Origin: Heterotrichella gracilis
Taxonomy: Eukaryota > Sar > Xanthophyceae > Tribonematales > Xanthonemataceae
NCBI GenBank assembly: GCA_032358255.1
Contig: JAULBX010028382.1
Coordinates: 66,329 to 130,328, forward strand
Direction of reading: 5' to 3'
Length of the DNA: 64,000 nucleotides
Below the pieces are notes generated by a model, which saw only the letters and a program-made list of their open reading frames with translations, searched no databases and was not told where the DNA came from. This document shows, piece after piece, positions 45,476 through 58,100 of the stretch. Position 1 is the stretch's first letter, and each line of letters opens with the position of its first letter. The position numbers and the translations under genes are program-made.

Positions 45476-48238
45476 ATGGATGACGATGATGACTTCCCGC
45501 CAGAAGCTGTCGCTCTGGACATATCACTCCCCGCAGGTACTGTGCGCACACCACCCACCCTGCATGCCACCACCTACCAACCAACACAGCCCTGTACCCT
45601 TACGATGGTTCACTGATATGGTTCAATGACATAATTAAACCCTGCACCGACAGAAAAAGAGGCTGCTTTGAAGGATGCGCCCAAAGGCAGTGGTGCTCCA
45701 AGGGGGAATGGTCGAGAGGGTGGCAGGCCACCGGTACCTGTCACTATCATAACAGGTGAGCACCTCTCCCACTGGCGTTGCAACCCCACGTGTTGACCAT
45801 TCACACTCATAGTGCAACCTGTTGTGCTCTTGGCAGCGGGTTGTATGGATATGCATGCCCATGGCATGTTTGCCACTGTCCTCTTACCTAGTTCCCTGTG
45901 CACATCTAGGTTGTTACGCTAGTCATCATGTTTCCACCAGCAGAATAAAGTATCAGGGGTCCTATGCAAAGCATGAGCCATGCGCCTGCTGAACTCACCT
46001 TTGGGAGCTGGCACGACCCTAAATCTTAAACCCTAAACATGGTCCAGGTCACTTGGGGTCTGGCAAGACCCTAAATCCTGAACCCTAAACCCTGGTGCAG
46101 GCCACTTGGGGTCTGGCAAGACCACCCTGGTGAACTACATCCTCACCGCCAAGCACGGCTACAAGGTGGCCGTCATACTGAACGACGTGGGGGAGGAGAC
46201 AGGCATAGAGAAAGTACTCCTAGAGAATGCAAAGGTGGCCAGCCTACACCCTAAAGTCGACACCCGTGCACTGTCGTTTGCCCCCTTGTGTTGGAGGACA
46301 CAAGGCCTTGCCTGCTTGGGCTCATTTAGACAGAGTGTATATTGTATCTGGTCATAACTGAATATAGCTGAATTTCCAGCATGGCAGGCCAGCCCCTGTT
46401 TCATATGTACATGGGTACCCCATTATATAATTTGGAGGATATCAATAACCCTCTCCCCCACGCAGGATGGCGCCGTCACCTCCCTTGAGCAGTGGGTTGA
46501 GGTGAGCAACGGCTGCCTGTGCTGCAGCGTGAAGAGCGAGTTTGTGCACGCGCTGGAGTCGCTGATGGAGCAGCGCAGCAGGTTTGACTACGTGCTCATT
46601 GAAACGACAGGTGGGTTAGGATTTAGGGTTCATACTTTAGGGTTTAAAGTTTGTGCATGCGCTGGAGTCGCTCATAAAGTAGCGCAGCAGGTTTGACTGC
46701 GTGCTCGTTGGGACTTCAGGTGGGTAATGGTTTTAGGGTTCATGATTCAGGGTTTGGAGTTTGTGCATGCGCTGGACTCGCTGATGGAACAGCGCAGCAG
46801 GTTTGACTACGTGCTCATTGAGGCCACAGGTGGGTCAGAATCTAGGGTTTAGGGTTCAAAATTTACGATGTACTGTTTGTGCATGGCGCTGGACTCGCTC
46901 ATGGAGCTGCGCAAGCAGGAGTTTGTGCTCGTTGAGACAACAGGTGGGGAGTGGGCGAGGGAGGTGGAGAGGGTTTTTGGCACCATTAAAGCTTGGCATG
47001 CTCATTGAAATGCAAAATCATGTAGTTTTTGCAGGCCAAGCGGACCCTACACCCCAGACCCTAGACGCTGTCCCCAAAATCTCAAACCCTAGATCATCAA
47101 CCCTAAACCCTTAACCCTAGATTCCTGGCGCGCAGGACTGGCCAACCCCGGCCCAGTGGCCTCTGCCCTGTGGACCGATGCCGAGCTTGAGGCCGCTGTG
47201 TGCCTGGACTCGATCGTGACGGTGGTGGATGCGCGCAACGTGCTGCGCCAGCTGGGCAGGGAGGTGCCAGGTGGCGGCGCATCGGAGGCGCAGCTGCAGA
47301 TTGCGTATGCGGACGTGGTGCTGCTCAACAAGGTGTGGTTTCAGGGTTCTGGATGTAAGGCGCAGGGAGTTAAGGGTTTATGGGTTCAGGTGAGGATGTA
47401 GGATACGTTCCATTACCTGTGGACAGCAGGCGGTGCACCCTGCAATCCCCGGTATCCCTGAGCCGGGCTTCCAGTAGGAAAACTAACCAAACCCTCGTGG
47501 TTTCCCTAGGTGGATCTGCTTCCGGATGAGGCCTCCATCGCCCACATAGAGCACCACATTCGCCAGCTCAACCTGGGTGCTGCCATCCACCGCACCACCC
47601 GCTCCCAGCTGGACCTTGGACTGCTGCTGAGCCGGGGGGCCTACACCGACGCCGCCTCGCTTGCGCAGTTTGCTGCTGTTGAAGAGGATGGTAGTGGAAG
47701 TGGCGGTGGTGGTGGTAGCGGCGAGGATGGTGAGGGGGCAGTTGAGTGCAGCATGTGTGGGCATGATCATCCACATGACCATGCGCATGCACATGGGGGG
47801 GATGGAGGCTGGGCAGGCGGTGAAAGGGAACAAGGGGGTGAGGGAGCGTCGACAGCAGGGGAGGGAACGCACGGGGGCAGCAGCGTTCATACCGCCCACG
47901 GCGGGGTGGGGACGGTGAGCTTTAGGGTTCCTGGGAGGGTTTCTTTGCCCAAGCTGCGGGCGTGGCTGGACACCATTCTGTGGGAGAGGGATGGCCAGCA
48001 TGACGACATTTTCCGCATGAAAGGGGTGCTTTACCTCGACGGCAGCCCATCAGTTCATGTATTGCAGGTTGTGTATGAGTTGTATGACATTCTGGAGGGG
48101 CCCAGGATGGAGGGGGGTGAGGGTGGTGGGCAAGGGAGTGAGGGGGAGGTGGTGTTGAACCGGATGGTGGTCACCGGGGCGCACCTGTCGAGGGAAAGGC
48201 TGGTTGCAGGCTTCAGCTCCTGCTTGGTAGACACATAA
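45476..48238 (+). CDS. COG0523 G3E GTPase, CobW/ZNG1 type (metal chaperone)
   Basis: GTP-dependent metallochaperone family; ZNG1 members deliver zinc to client enzymes. Exons in phase: 45476-45536, 45654-45755, 46101-46234, 46466-46610, 47136-47332, 47510-48238 (stop TAA). It starts [20 protein letters not shown]. Motifs in order: Walker [16 protein letters not shown], the metal motif CLCC (NGCLCCSVK), IETTG, the guanine-specificity NKVD split over a splice site (LLNK then VDLLP), a Gly-rich linker, a His-rich loop [11 protein letters not shown] after CSMCG, and a CobW C-terminal domain ([28 protein letters not shown]). The N-terminal CPELVP motif that docks ZNG1 on methionine aminopeptidase is absent as such (FPPEAV sits there). 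Two introns are filled with exon-edge copies. Confidence 0.93.
45995..46125 (+). repeat. Three copies of the Walker-A exon start, CobW-type gene
   Basis: CACTTGGGGTCTGGCAAGACC, the exon 3 start, recurs upstream at about 46049 and, degraded, 45995, with period of about 52 bp. Each is followed by CCCTAAA tracts, and the two clearest have CAG-type acceptors (GTCCAG, GTGCAG). Confidence 0.9.
46550..46945 (+). repeat. Four copies of the exon 4 end, CobW-type gene
   Basis: The last about 60 bp of exon 4 with donor recur with starts at 46550, 46659, 46769 and 46886 (period 109-117 bp). Copy 2 has an in-frame stop, copy 3 is fully open ([21 protein letters not shown]), copy 4 is diverged. All keep CAGGTGGG and are separated by TTTAGGGTT tracts. 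Confidence 0.95.
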
Positions 48239-49289
48239 TGCATGTGATGATTCATGCGGTGCAGTTGCAGGTGGCATATGCTGTCAATCCAAATTACATT
48301 TGCGTCAACTTGGACCATGTATCCGATATATACGATTCGCATGCTGCGTACCGTTGCATATCAGTGTGCACCGAGGCCATGGCAACATTCCGTGCAGGTA
48401 GCCGGACGCTGAAATATTCACATGGGCAAGCTGCCAGTGCGGTTCAAGCAGACGCAATTATTTGACTCAAATGATTTACTTTTCATTAAATAGGCGCTGC
48501 AGCACTCTCGGAGTCCGTCAGGAGCTCCCCCTTAGGGCTAGGCTAGCAACTGTGGTACCCATAGGGCTTCAAAAACCTGACATGGCAGGCCGCTCTGCCG
48601 CAGATGGCAATGCTTGTCAAAAATGCCTCGCAGTAGAACCTCACTTGACTTATCATGCATGCAGAAAAGGAATGAAACTGCTTCGTTGCATCAGTCCTTC
48701 CAAACGAGACAAAGAACGATGAAGTCAAATTTGTCACTGGCAGCTCACGCGATGGGAAATGCCTTCTAAAAACGCCTACTCCATTGTCTGTCTTCTCCTA
48801 TCTACTGGACAGTGTGTAGAGCAGCCAGTGCACAGCTCTTCCAAATTGGTGCAGCACCTAGTGCAATCCCAACTGCACGAGGCAGCCATGCACCCTCCCC
48901 ACCCACCCCGCACCCCACCATGCATTCAAGACCCGCTGCTTCCCAAACAATGTAACAAAATCGCTCCATTCTGCAGGAGTGCGGCAGCATGAAACCCCAT
49001 CCTGCGGCCTTGCGGCCCCTGGCGCTGCAACCCCTCCAGTATTCACCCCGCACTCAATGTGGCTCGCTCATCACTCCAATACCCCGCTGGCTGCAGGCAT
49101 GCGCGTTGTATTCCCTCATCCCCTAGTCCCTCATCCTCTTGTCATTGTGCCTGTCCCAATTCCCCTGATGCGACCGCTCCAGCACCCCCGGCTGCAAGGC
49201 CAGCAGCAGGCCTGCTAATGACAGCCCACCCTTGCGCCTCCAGCACAACCCATCGCCACCCAGCGTGTCCATGCACCGCCCCCTCCCTG
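48239..49289. other. Convergent intergenic region
   Basis: 3' flanks of the CobW-type and GTP cyclohydrolase genes (1,051 bp). TGTAAC occurs at 48950-48955. No gene recognised. Confidence 0.45.
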
Positions 49290-50892
49290 TCATTGCGGCT
49301 CGCCATTCTCACTATGGTTCTCATGCTGCAACTGCTCCAGCACCTCCGGCTGAATGGCCAGCGGCAGGCCGGCCGAGGAAGGCTCCCCCTCGTGGTTCCA
49401 GTAGCAGAAGCTGCCGTCAAAGTCGTGCGACATCCGCGCCTGCTTGGTGGCCAGGTAGCCCTTGCTGTACTCCTGGGCCTCAACGATGCATGGGATGCGG
49501 TCCACCACGTTGATGCCCAGCCCCCGCAGCTGGTTGATCTTCCGGGGGTTGTTGGTCTGCAACACACGGAACAACAATCCATCAATACGGTTGTAATATT
49601 ATAATTCAATTAAATGCACATATGTGTATATATGTATTTACTTGGATCAATGCACCATGCAACAGAGTGTCCACCCAGGCCAGACAGGTTCACAGCGTGT
49701 GATATAAAATATGACTATTAACCTGCAAGTCACTCAGTGCATCCCGCCATACAGCAAGTTAGCAGTCCGCCTTGCATGCACAGCGTCAGGCAGGTATGTC
49801 CTTACAATGGCAGTGTGTGTGTGTAACGAGTACATACGCGCAAGCAAACATGCATGAGCGCGTTCAGCAGGTGTTATTGTGTGTGTTGCTGCACGCACAA
49901 TGAGTTTGATGCTATTTATGCCCAGCTCCTTGATGATGTGCTGCACCGAGCTGTACTCGCGGCAGTCGTCAGGCAACCCCAGGGCGCGGTTGGCATCCAC
50001 AGTATCAAGCCCCTTCTCCTGCGGGGAGTGGAGAGGGTGGAGTTCAGGCATACACGCACAAGCCAGTGCCGTGCGTTTGCAGACACAAAGCGGGCTGTGG
50101 CCAAACACAGTTGTCAACAATACAATTCGTCCTGTGTGCACTTTCTAGCAGCGCCTTCAAACTGACGGCCCACATCCCCAAACACACCACCCACCATCAC
50201 CACCACCACACCCACCACTGGCGTACCTGCATGGCATAGGCTGCGATCTTGTTGGCCAAGCCGATACCCCTCCCTTCCTGCTGCAGGTAGATGACCATGC
50301 CTGGCGGGTGGTCTTGGATGTACTGCAGGGAGAGCTGCAGCTGCTCAGCGCAGTCGCACTTCATCGAGCCCAGCACCTCTGAAGTGAAGCAGGCGTCGTG
50401 GACCCTCACGGCCACCCCCTCGCCCCCCTCCACCTGCCCTTGGATGATGCAGCAGGGCTCGGTGAAGGTCTTGCCCCCGTCCACCGAGTGCCTGTACCCC
50501 CGCAGCCTGAACTTGCCCTTGTGTGTGGGTAGCAGCGTCTCAGCTATGAACTTGGTGGAGGTTGATGAAGAGGTGGAGGGCCCATCTCCAAGGCCTGGGT
50601 GGCCCTCAACGTGGGCTATCCCAACGCCTGAGATACTTGTGCCGTTCAGGTGCTTGCCGTTGCTGTGGCTGCTGCTTGTGGATGGGTCAGTGTGGCTGTT
50701 TGCCAAGCCATACACTTGTTGGATGCCCCGCCTGCCAACGCCACTGTTGGCCTTGAAACCCCTGGGTTGCCGGGACGGTCTCCACCCAGCAAACGTCACG
50801 GTGTTGGGGGAGCAACTTGCCACCATCCCGCTCCGAGTGCTGCCCACGCTTCCAACATCCAGATGCATGGCCTGCATGCTTGTGTGTGCCAC
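49290..50892 (-). CDS. ribA: GTP cyclohydrolase II, stand-alone (riboflavin synthesis)
   Basis: Opens the GTP imidazole ring in the first step of riboflavin synthesis, normally in the plastid in plants. Three exons, 50227-50892, 49899-50018 and 49290-49556 (stop TGA), give 350 residues, all in phase 0. About 110 N-terminal residues are Ser/Thr-rich and could be a transit region. The catalytic domain shows the zinc cysteines in HDACFTSEVLGSMKCDCAEQ, then YLQQEGRGIGLANKIAAYAM, DTVDANRALGL, DDCREY, and TNNPRKINQLRGLGINVVDR. Odd: there is no DHBP synthase (RibB) domain on either side, although plants and many algae use a fused RibBA. The C-terminus (SHDFDGSFCYWNHEGEP) differs from the usual GHLL end. 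Confidence 0.93.
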
Positions 50893-51619
50893 AGGGAGGC
50901 TAACACCACAGCCAACTCACAGGCACGCGCGCTGCACGCTTCCGGGACAAATACGATAGCCAGTAGGTATGGTCCGGCACAATTAGGTGGACTAACAAGT
51001 CGCTGAGGCCAATACTTGAGGTGAAACAGCGCTGAGTGGCTGTGGGCTGTCCGAGATATGTTGCCACGACAGTGACTCAAATTCAGGTTCAAATTCCACC
51101 CCAATAGCGGGCATTTCGCTGGTAACTCAGCCACTGGTCGAACTCAACGTCAGCAGTGAGTAAGGCGTTGATGCAAACGCCAGACTGAGCCTCTCGTAAC
51201 CAGGAAGCAGCATGCCCACCTGGGACAAGTGTACCGGAGCAGCGAGAACCGACTTTGAAGCTTGCAGTGATAAACGACACCGGCAACAAAGGATTATTGG
51301 TGGGCGTCCAATTACCTGCCTTGTTTTTGGCCTGTGCACCAGAAGAACCGGTGTGTCAACTGTTTGTGGCCTGGACGGCTTCATTTTCCCGCGGAACCTA
51401 GTCGTGCGAAAACCCTTAGGGTTCACAAGCCATGTGGCACGCACGTGAAACGGTTTCGGGGGAAATCGGGTTCTGTGGCGGCTCTGCATGCATAAGCAGG
51501 CAAACCTCAGTCTATCCTTGCCTAGACGTTGAACACAGTTGCAAGACAGCACACGTCAGCTGCTACCTTGTGTCTACCAAGCAGAACTTTGTGGTTGTGT
51601 GCCCTGACAGTGCGCCAGT
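50893..51619. promoter_or_regulatory. Shared head-to-head promoter region, ribA / EBP1
   Basis: 727 bp between start codons of divergent genes. No specific motif identified. Confidence 0.4.
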
Positions 51620-53349
51620 ATGTCGGAGTATGGGAGTGATGGAGAGGAGGAGGTGGAGCTCGACCTGAGCAACGTATGTGTGCACACTGCTTTCGCATCG
51701 ACACAGCAACCCACAAGTCGCTTCTCCGACCCACACCAACGTTTTCTTGTTGTGCAGTCGGATGTGGTGACCAAGTACAAGGCAGCTGCCGACATCTGCA
51801 ACAGTGCGTGGTTTCACGCTTATGCATGCAAATGCCATGGGATTGCAAACCACAAGAACATGCTGACGCCTGTGTTTCGCAGATGCTATGGCTAAGGTGG
51901 TTTCGCTGTGCAAGCCCGGTGTCAAAATCGTGGAAGTGTGCCAGGAGGGAGACAAGTCTATTGAAGAGTACGTGGGTCATTGGAGGGCATTGTATTTGAA
52001 TGTGGGCCACTGCATGCTTCACCCAGTGAAGCTAATATACGTGCTCAACAATCGCAGGGCCTGTGCCAAAGTATTCAAGGGGAAGAAAATTGAGAAGGGC
52101 ATAGCTTTCCCAACGACGATATCTGTCAACAGGTGTGAGCATGTCTGCTAGATTACCTATGCATGCGTATGCACAATTGCTGTGTTGCTGCACCTTTTTG
52201 CAGCAAGATGTGTTATCCGCCAACCAGCTGAGTGATGATTGCTTCTGCAGCGTTGTCGGGCACTTCTCTCCCCTCAGTGACGACACCACAGAACTCAAGG
52301 AGGGCGACTTGTTGAAAATGTGAGTGCCCTTGTAGCAGACTATACTACAACATGAAAGCACTCGCACTTGCATGTCACATGTGTGCCACAAGTGGGTTGC
52401 ATCCTCCATAAAGTATTGCAAAAACATCATTGCTGTGTGTCAGCATGGTCTGTACAGCCAGATTTGGCAAGCTAGGTCTGCACTGCCACGACTGACAGGC
52501 TGTTGCACCCCATGCAGTGATTTGGGGGCACACATCGACGGCTTCATCGCCCAGGCAGCGCACAGTATTGTGTTGCAAGACCCCGACACGCCAGTCACAG
52601 GCAAGGCAGCAGACGTGCTCCAAGCTGCAGTAACGTGCTTTGAGGCCGCGCTGCGGCTGATCAGGCCCGGCAAGTCTGTCGCTGGCGTGGCCGGCCCCCT
52701 GCAACAAGTGGCTGAGGCCTATGGGTGCAACCTGGTGGAGGGTGTGATGACGCACCAGCTGAAGCAGTTCATTGTGGACGGGAACAAGTGCGTGCTGAAC
52801 AAGCCCACCCCGGAGCACAAAGTGGAGGACGCAGAGTTTGAGGAGAATGAGGTGTACGCCATCGACATTGTGGTCAGCACAGGGGAGGGCAAGCCCAAGG
52901 TGCTGGATGAGAAGGAGACGACCATCTACAAGCGGGCGCTGGACGTGGAGTACAACCTCAAGCTGAAGGCCTCGCGGGCTGTGTTCAGCGAGGTGAATAA
53001 GAAGTACCCAACCATGCCCTTTGCCATCAGGACGCTAGACAACAAGCAGAGCCGGCTGGGGCTGGTGGAATGCCTAAGCCACGGCTTGTTGTCGCCCTAC
53101 CCCGTGCTGCACGAGAAGAGCGGCGAGCTGGTGGCGCAGATCAAGGGCACAGTGCTGCTGATGCCCAACGGCTCGGACAGGGTCACCAACGCACCGCTGC
53201 AGGCGCTGGACACCGACAAGTCTGTGGAGGATGAGGAGCTCAAGAGGCTGCTGAGCTCGAGCATCAAGAGCAAGAAGAGCAAGAAGAAGAAGGGGAAGAA
53301 GACGGAGGGGGCAGTGGAGGAGGCTGCATCCGCTCAGGAGGCGGAGTAG
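51620..53349 (+). CDS. EBP1/PA2G4, methionine-aminopeptidase-like growth regulator
   Basis: Proliferation-associated protein with an inactive aminopeptidase fold; it binds RNA and pre-ribosomes and controls organ growth in plants. Exons in phase: 51620-51673, 51758-51803, 51883-51967, 52058-52132, 52251-52319, 52518-53349 (stop TAG). The start MSEYGSDGEEEVELDLSN leads into VVTKYKAAADICN, as in EBP1. Later: GKKIEKGIAFPTTISVN, VVGHFSPLSDD, KEGDLLKIDLGAHIDGFIA and VEGVMTHQLKQFIVDGNK. The C-terminus is a Lys-rich tail (SKKSKKKKGKK), the nucleolar/RNA-binding end. For exon 5 the acceptor at 52248-52250 was chosen because an upstream CAG breaks the frame. Confidence 0.96.
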
Positions 53350-53899
53350 CGCAGCCTGGTGTACAGCGATCCCTGGGGGATTGGTGGCGTTCATGGGGAA
53401 GGAGCAACCTTCCATATGGCCACGCTTGACGGATGTGATGGGCGTTGACGGGAACAGGGTGTTATGTTACAGACTTTGAAAAGCACTTGTTGGTTGTTGC
53501 AAAACTGAACGGCTGGCAGTTGACGCAACCACTGGAAAGGATAGACAGGGAAGCACACGCATGTCTGAATACTCAAGGCTCTGCCCGGAGTATGTCATGG
53601 ATTTTGAAGCACAATTTGTCGCAATGCATTGCCTAGGATGACAGGTTGCTCAGCAACGATTATTGCACACCCAATTGTCCACAGACAAACTCAAAGTTGC
53701 ACAGCAGTGCCTTTGGTTACGCCGCGCATTCAGCGGTTTTCTTGGGTTGAACATTACAAGAGTATTGCTCAATGCTGTGAGGTACCAGGGCAGCATCAGG
53801 TTGTTGACGCCAGCTGCAGTTGATGCACTGTACCCGCTTTATTGAAACTGTAACACCACAGCCTTCCTTTGAACATAGCTGGTCCGAGCCTCACTTCTC
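53350..53899. other. Convergent intergenic region, 550 bp
   Basis: 3' flanks of EBP1 and the YOS1 gene. TGTAAC at 53850-53855 is in EBP1 orientation. No gene recognised. Confidence 0.5.
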
Positions 53900-54416
53900 C
53901 TACCCAAACACCAGTTTTACCAGGATGATGATGGAGTTGACGAAAATCAGCGGCCCTGCACCATACAGACTTAGTGAGCACTTGGCAGCATTCTGATGTA
54001 CCCAAGGTATAGCGCACGTGAGGAGGGCAATTTGCAGGGGGTTCAAAGGCTTACATCGAAAGTATGACATGAAGTGAAGCCAGCCAATGACTTGCGATTT
54101 CAACAAGTTCCTGCTCTGCCCAGTGTAGTTTCCCCCAAGCTGCGAAAAACCCCAACCATCTGCAGTTGCATAGGACCTTGTGAGTACACCGCATGGAACA
54201 CGTGCCCAACAAAATACCCAGGCACCTGGCCAGTGTGGAACTCACATTTCTCAAGGAACCTTTTGTTGTCCAGTATTGCCACGCTGTTAACAAATAGGAC
54301 CACCGCCTGCAAGAGTGCAAGAGGCTGTGTCAACGGCCTTGCTGCAGTGCTTGCATGAGGAGCAGATGGCCACCATCAGTGTGTGCCCCCACCTGTAGCA
54401 GTGTCCACAGTGCCAT
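53900..54416 (-). CDS. YOS1 / IER3IP1 family ER-Golgi transport protein
   Basis: Small two-helix membrane protein of the early secretory pathway (partner of Yip1/Yif1 in ER-Golgi vesicle traffic). Four tiny exons, 54393-54416, 54246-54306, 54055-54159 and 53900-53955 (stop TAG), give 81 residues, the usual family size. It reads MALWTLLQ, AVVLFVNSVAILDNKRFLEK, YGWGFSQLGGNYTGQS, LKSQVIGWLHFMSYFR and WPLIFVNSIIILVKLVFG. These match the family's LLQAxLLxVNAIAVLxEERFL and PLIIVNS elements and the hydrophobic end. Exons are too short to stand out as open frames; phase agreement at all three joins supports the model. Confidence 0.92.
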
Positions 54417-55152
54417 GGCGCCGTGCGCACCAACCAATTGGACCTCCGCAAATTTTACAACTGTGAAGGAACTCCAGGTGTAGGCAAGAACTGCTGTTAA
54501 CTTGCCCTCACTTAGCCCAAGAGCTAAATATCAGGCACCTTTTTCATGCACGAATCCCTTCAAGTGGCATATGCATGCATATGGTTCAACCAACCCACAC
54601 TGCTGTTTGGCGTGCCAAGATCCCAACAATGCCTGATATGTCAAAGGAAAAAATAGATTGCAGGCCCCTGCTCAAAGGTAAGTTGACAGGTGTTCATACT
54701 CAACAGGTCGCGCTGTGGCCGATATTCCGCGACTCTAACAGCCAGAGTGTGCACGTCAAATGCAGTTGGTTGCAACCACGACACCACAAGCCAAGGAAAG
54801 TATGACGTGCGTGGGTTTGAAGGAGCTTAAAACCCAGTTTGACTTTACTAGTTCAACTTTTGGTGCAGGCAAAGAGGACACCCGAGGAGTGGGCGAACTG
54901 TACAAATAATGAACTGGAGAACTTGAATGAACCGTTTAACATAGACTGCTGTTTCCTGTTTTGTGTCCTGAGAAGTTTGTGTCGTCGTCGTATTCTACTG
55001 GGTTTTGTCGATACATAGCCGTGGCTTCAATTGCCGCTGTCCCTCCCCGGCACCAGTGAGTGGCTGTCACCTGTTGGGTCTGTTGGCAGCTCGTAAAGGC
55101 TGAATAAGACCATAGCCTGAAGTCTGCATCTTGACAGCAACCCCACGGCGCC
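54417..55152. promoter_or_regulatory. Shared head-to-head promoter region, YOS1 / ABC transporter
   Basis: 736 bp between start codons of divergent genes. No specific motif identified. Confidence 0.4.
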
Positions 55153-58100
55153 ATGTCGGTCGTCAAGGGCTCTATCAGCCCCAGGGGTGGCGCCTTCACC
55201 CGCAGGCTCCCTGCATGCCAGCACCTGCACCTCAGCAGCTCGCACAGGCCTCTCGATAACAGCACGTTTGTTGGGAAGCCTGTAACATCCCCAAGAAGGT
55301 TGTTTCAAGTGCGGGCAACAGCACAGAGTGACAGCAGCGAGGCAGGAACCTCTGCTCGCCCATGGGGCCTAAATGGCTCCAAAAAGCAGGAGGGCCCTTC
55401 CACTGACTTGTCTATCATATGGGACCGGTTCATAAAGGTAGGGCTGATTTGAAGCCAAATGACTTGCATAGCAATCGCCCTCTGGCTGGGAGTGCCTGGG
55501 TTTGAATGATTTCCTCTTGCATTGATGTGGGTATTGGGCGCGTTCTCTGTGGGTGGTGGTTGCCAAACGTATGCTATGCCAGCAACGCATATGTTGCTTA
55601 ACCAATATGCGTGGTGCGAACGCCAAGCTGGACAAGTGTCATATGCATGGAAGACAGCTCCTTGTTGTTTGTTGTACAACACACCAGTTATCATGGGCCA
55701 TGACTTGTACCCACAAATTGAGTGCCGATCACTTGGGTGCAGCTGAGCATCCCCTACTGGACCTCCTCCGAAGAGGCCACTGCTGCACGGTGGAGGCTAG
55801 GAGGGGTGGTGGCGCTCACACTGGGGACCACAGGTGTCAGGTGGGTCAGCTGTCATGCCAGGGTACACGGCGTGAGGCGCCATGCCCTTCCTGCACCCAC
55901 CTATGGGATAGGGTCTGTTATGGGTTGGCCCTGCTTTGTGACAGCACTGTAACCCAATGCAGGCACTGACCCTGTTATGGGAGGCGCCACACCATGCTGG
56001 CTGCTTAATCTGCTGCACCCAAAGCGTGCACTTTTGCTGATCACCTTGTGCCAATCCAACTCCGCATGACCAACGCATTGAACACCGAGCCCAGTGCATG
56101 TACTGCTACTGATCACGCTGTGCAACATCACACCCCCAATGCATGACCCACCAGCCCAGTGCATGGTCACATGCCAGCGCCTGAGCATTACATGCCACCC
56201 CCATGGCCCTGCAGCGTGCTGTTCAACTTCCTTGGGCGCGACTTCTTCAACGCCATCTCCGAGAAGGACGCCGAGAAGTTCACTGAGATGCTGATCAAGT
56301 GGCTGGTGTCCCTGGTGCTGGGGATCCCCGTGTTTGTCTTCCGGGACTACTACAGGGACTGCCTGGCCCTGGAGTGGCGGCAGTGGATGACCAAGGACCT
56401 GACCGCAAAGTACTTCAAGAACCGCAGCTTCTACCAGATCCAGGTTGGGCAGCTGGTGGACAACCCCGACCAGCGTATCGCCACGGATGTCAGGTTGGTG
56501 ACGGTGTGGGTCCAAAGGTTGGAATTATATTGGCAAGCTTGATGGAAGCATGCCAATGTGAAATTGCAATATCTTGAGTACTGGAGATGGCGATAGTTTT
56601 CATGGCCAATAATACACTGTTCCAACTTGGGGCCACGTGCACATGCTCCATGTTGCCCTGCACTAATCCCATTCCAAGTCCTGGGTATCCATGGAGACAT
56701 AGAAGAGGTGCAGCGGGGACCCGTCTGCACACCATATCACACGCTGCATGGTACCACAGAGGGCAGGTAATATCCTCAGGGCTTTTGACGGCCTGCGCTT
56801 AGCACACCTAGTCACCTGCCTCCCCGCCAAGGAGTCTATGTACCATACCTATATATCTTTATTTGTATTTTATTTTCAACTATTTTATCATGCTTTTTTC
56901 ATATGTTAGCAAAATGAGCATTACGGTAGTTGATACTAATATCCATCAATACCCAGAGTTTTTCAATTTCCCCCAGGGTGTTCACCGACACCGCCATCGG
57001 CTTCTCCATGACCATTCTCAACGCGCTGGTTGACCTGGTGTCATTCTCAGGCATACTCTACTCAATCTACCCGCCGCTCTTCACCGCGCTGCTGCTGTAC
57101 TCCGTGGGGGGCACATACGTGTCACTGGTGCTGGGGAAGCCCCTGGTGGGGCTCAACTTCCAACAGGAGGCACAGGAGGCGAACTTCAGGTGCGCCGGAA
57201 TTACCCTACGAAATACCCAATGGAACACACAATGAACCTCAAAAAATAAAATGTACTGCGTGCCTGTGGCCTGTGGGGCGCCCCACCCGCTGTTCATAGC
57301 CCTGATGCTGTCCGTCATTGGGGTACATGCCCTGCAGGAATGACATCTGGACAACGTTCTAGGGCATGCGCTATAATGTAGGGGCGCACAAAACCTTGGA
57401 AAAGTACATGCTGGAAATACTTTGAAAATCGCATTGTGGTCAGCTATGTCTTGCTGGTGATGGACAATCTGCTGGTGGCGCTCCATCTCCAGCAGGCGAA
57501 AAATCCCAATTCTACCCCCTGCAGGTACGGCCTGGTGCGCATCCGCGAGAATGCCGAGAGCATCGCATTCTACGGCGGCGAGGACAGCGAGAAGCGGCTG
57601 CTGTATGATCGACTGGTGGCGGTGGTGACCAACTACGCACAGATACTGGTCACATCAAGGAACCTGCAGTTCTTCACGTCCTTCTACAGGTGGGTGGGCC
57701 CTTGCTTAGGGCTTTAGGGTGTACGCAGACCTACAACCTGCAGATTGGATTGCTGTTCTGGCAGATTGGATTGTTCTACAAGTGGACGGCTTTTGAGTAC
57801 TCAGGGTGTAGGGTGTTTGCTCGCTGCCAGCATCCATGGGGTAAGGTTTAAGGTTAGGCTCAGCCATTGCTTGGTCAAAGCGTCATGTTGTTGCCATCCA
57901 CTGGATCTTATCACTATTGCTGCCACCACTGCAAGCCTATGGCCAGCAGCACGTCACCTTGTCACCTCCCACCGCAGGTTCATGATCCAGATCCTTCCAT
58001 CTGCCGTGGTGGCCCCCTTGTACTTCAAGGGGCTGATTGAATTTGGGGTCATCACGCAGAGCGCATCCGCCTTCAACCACATCCTGTCCGATGTGTCGCT

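Noticed and set aside
46550-46945. CRISPR-like repeat array
   Set aside because: Units are diverged exon ends with splice donors in a eukaryotic intron, without constant repeats and unique spacers.
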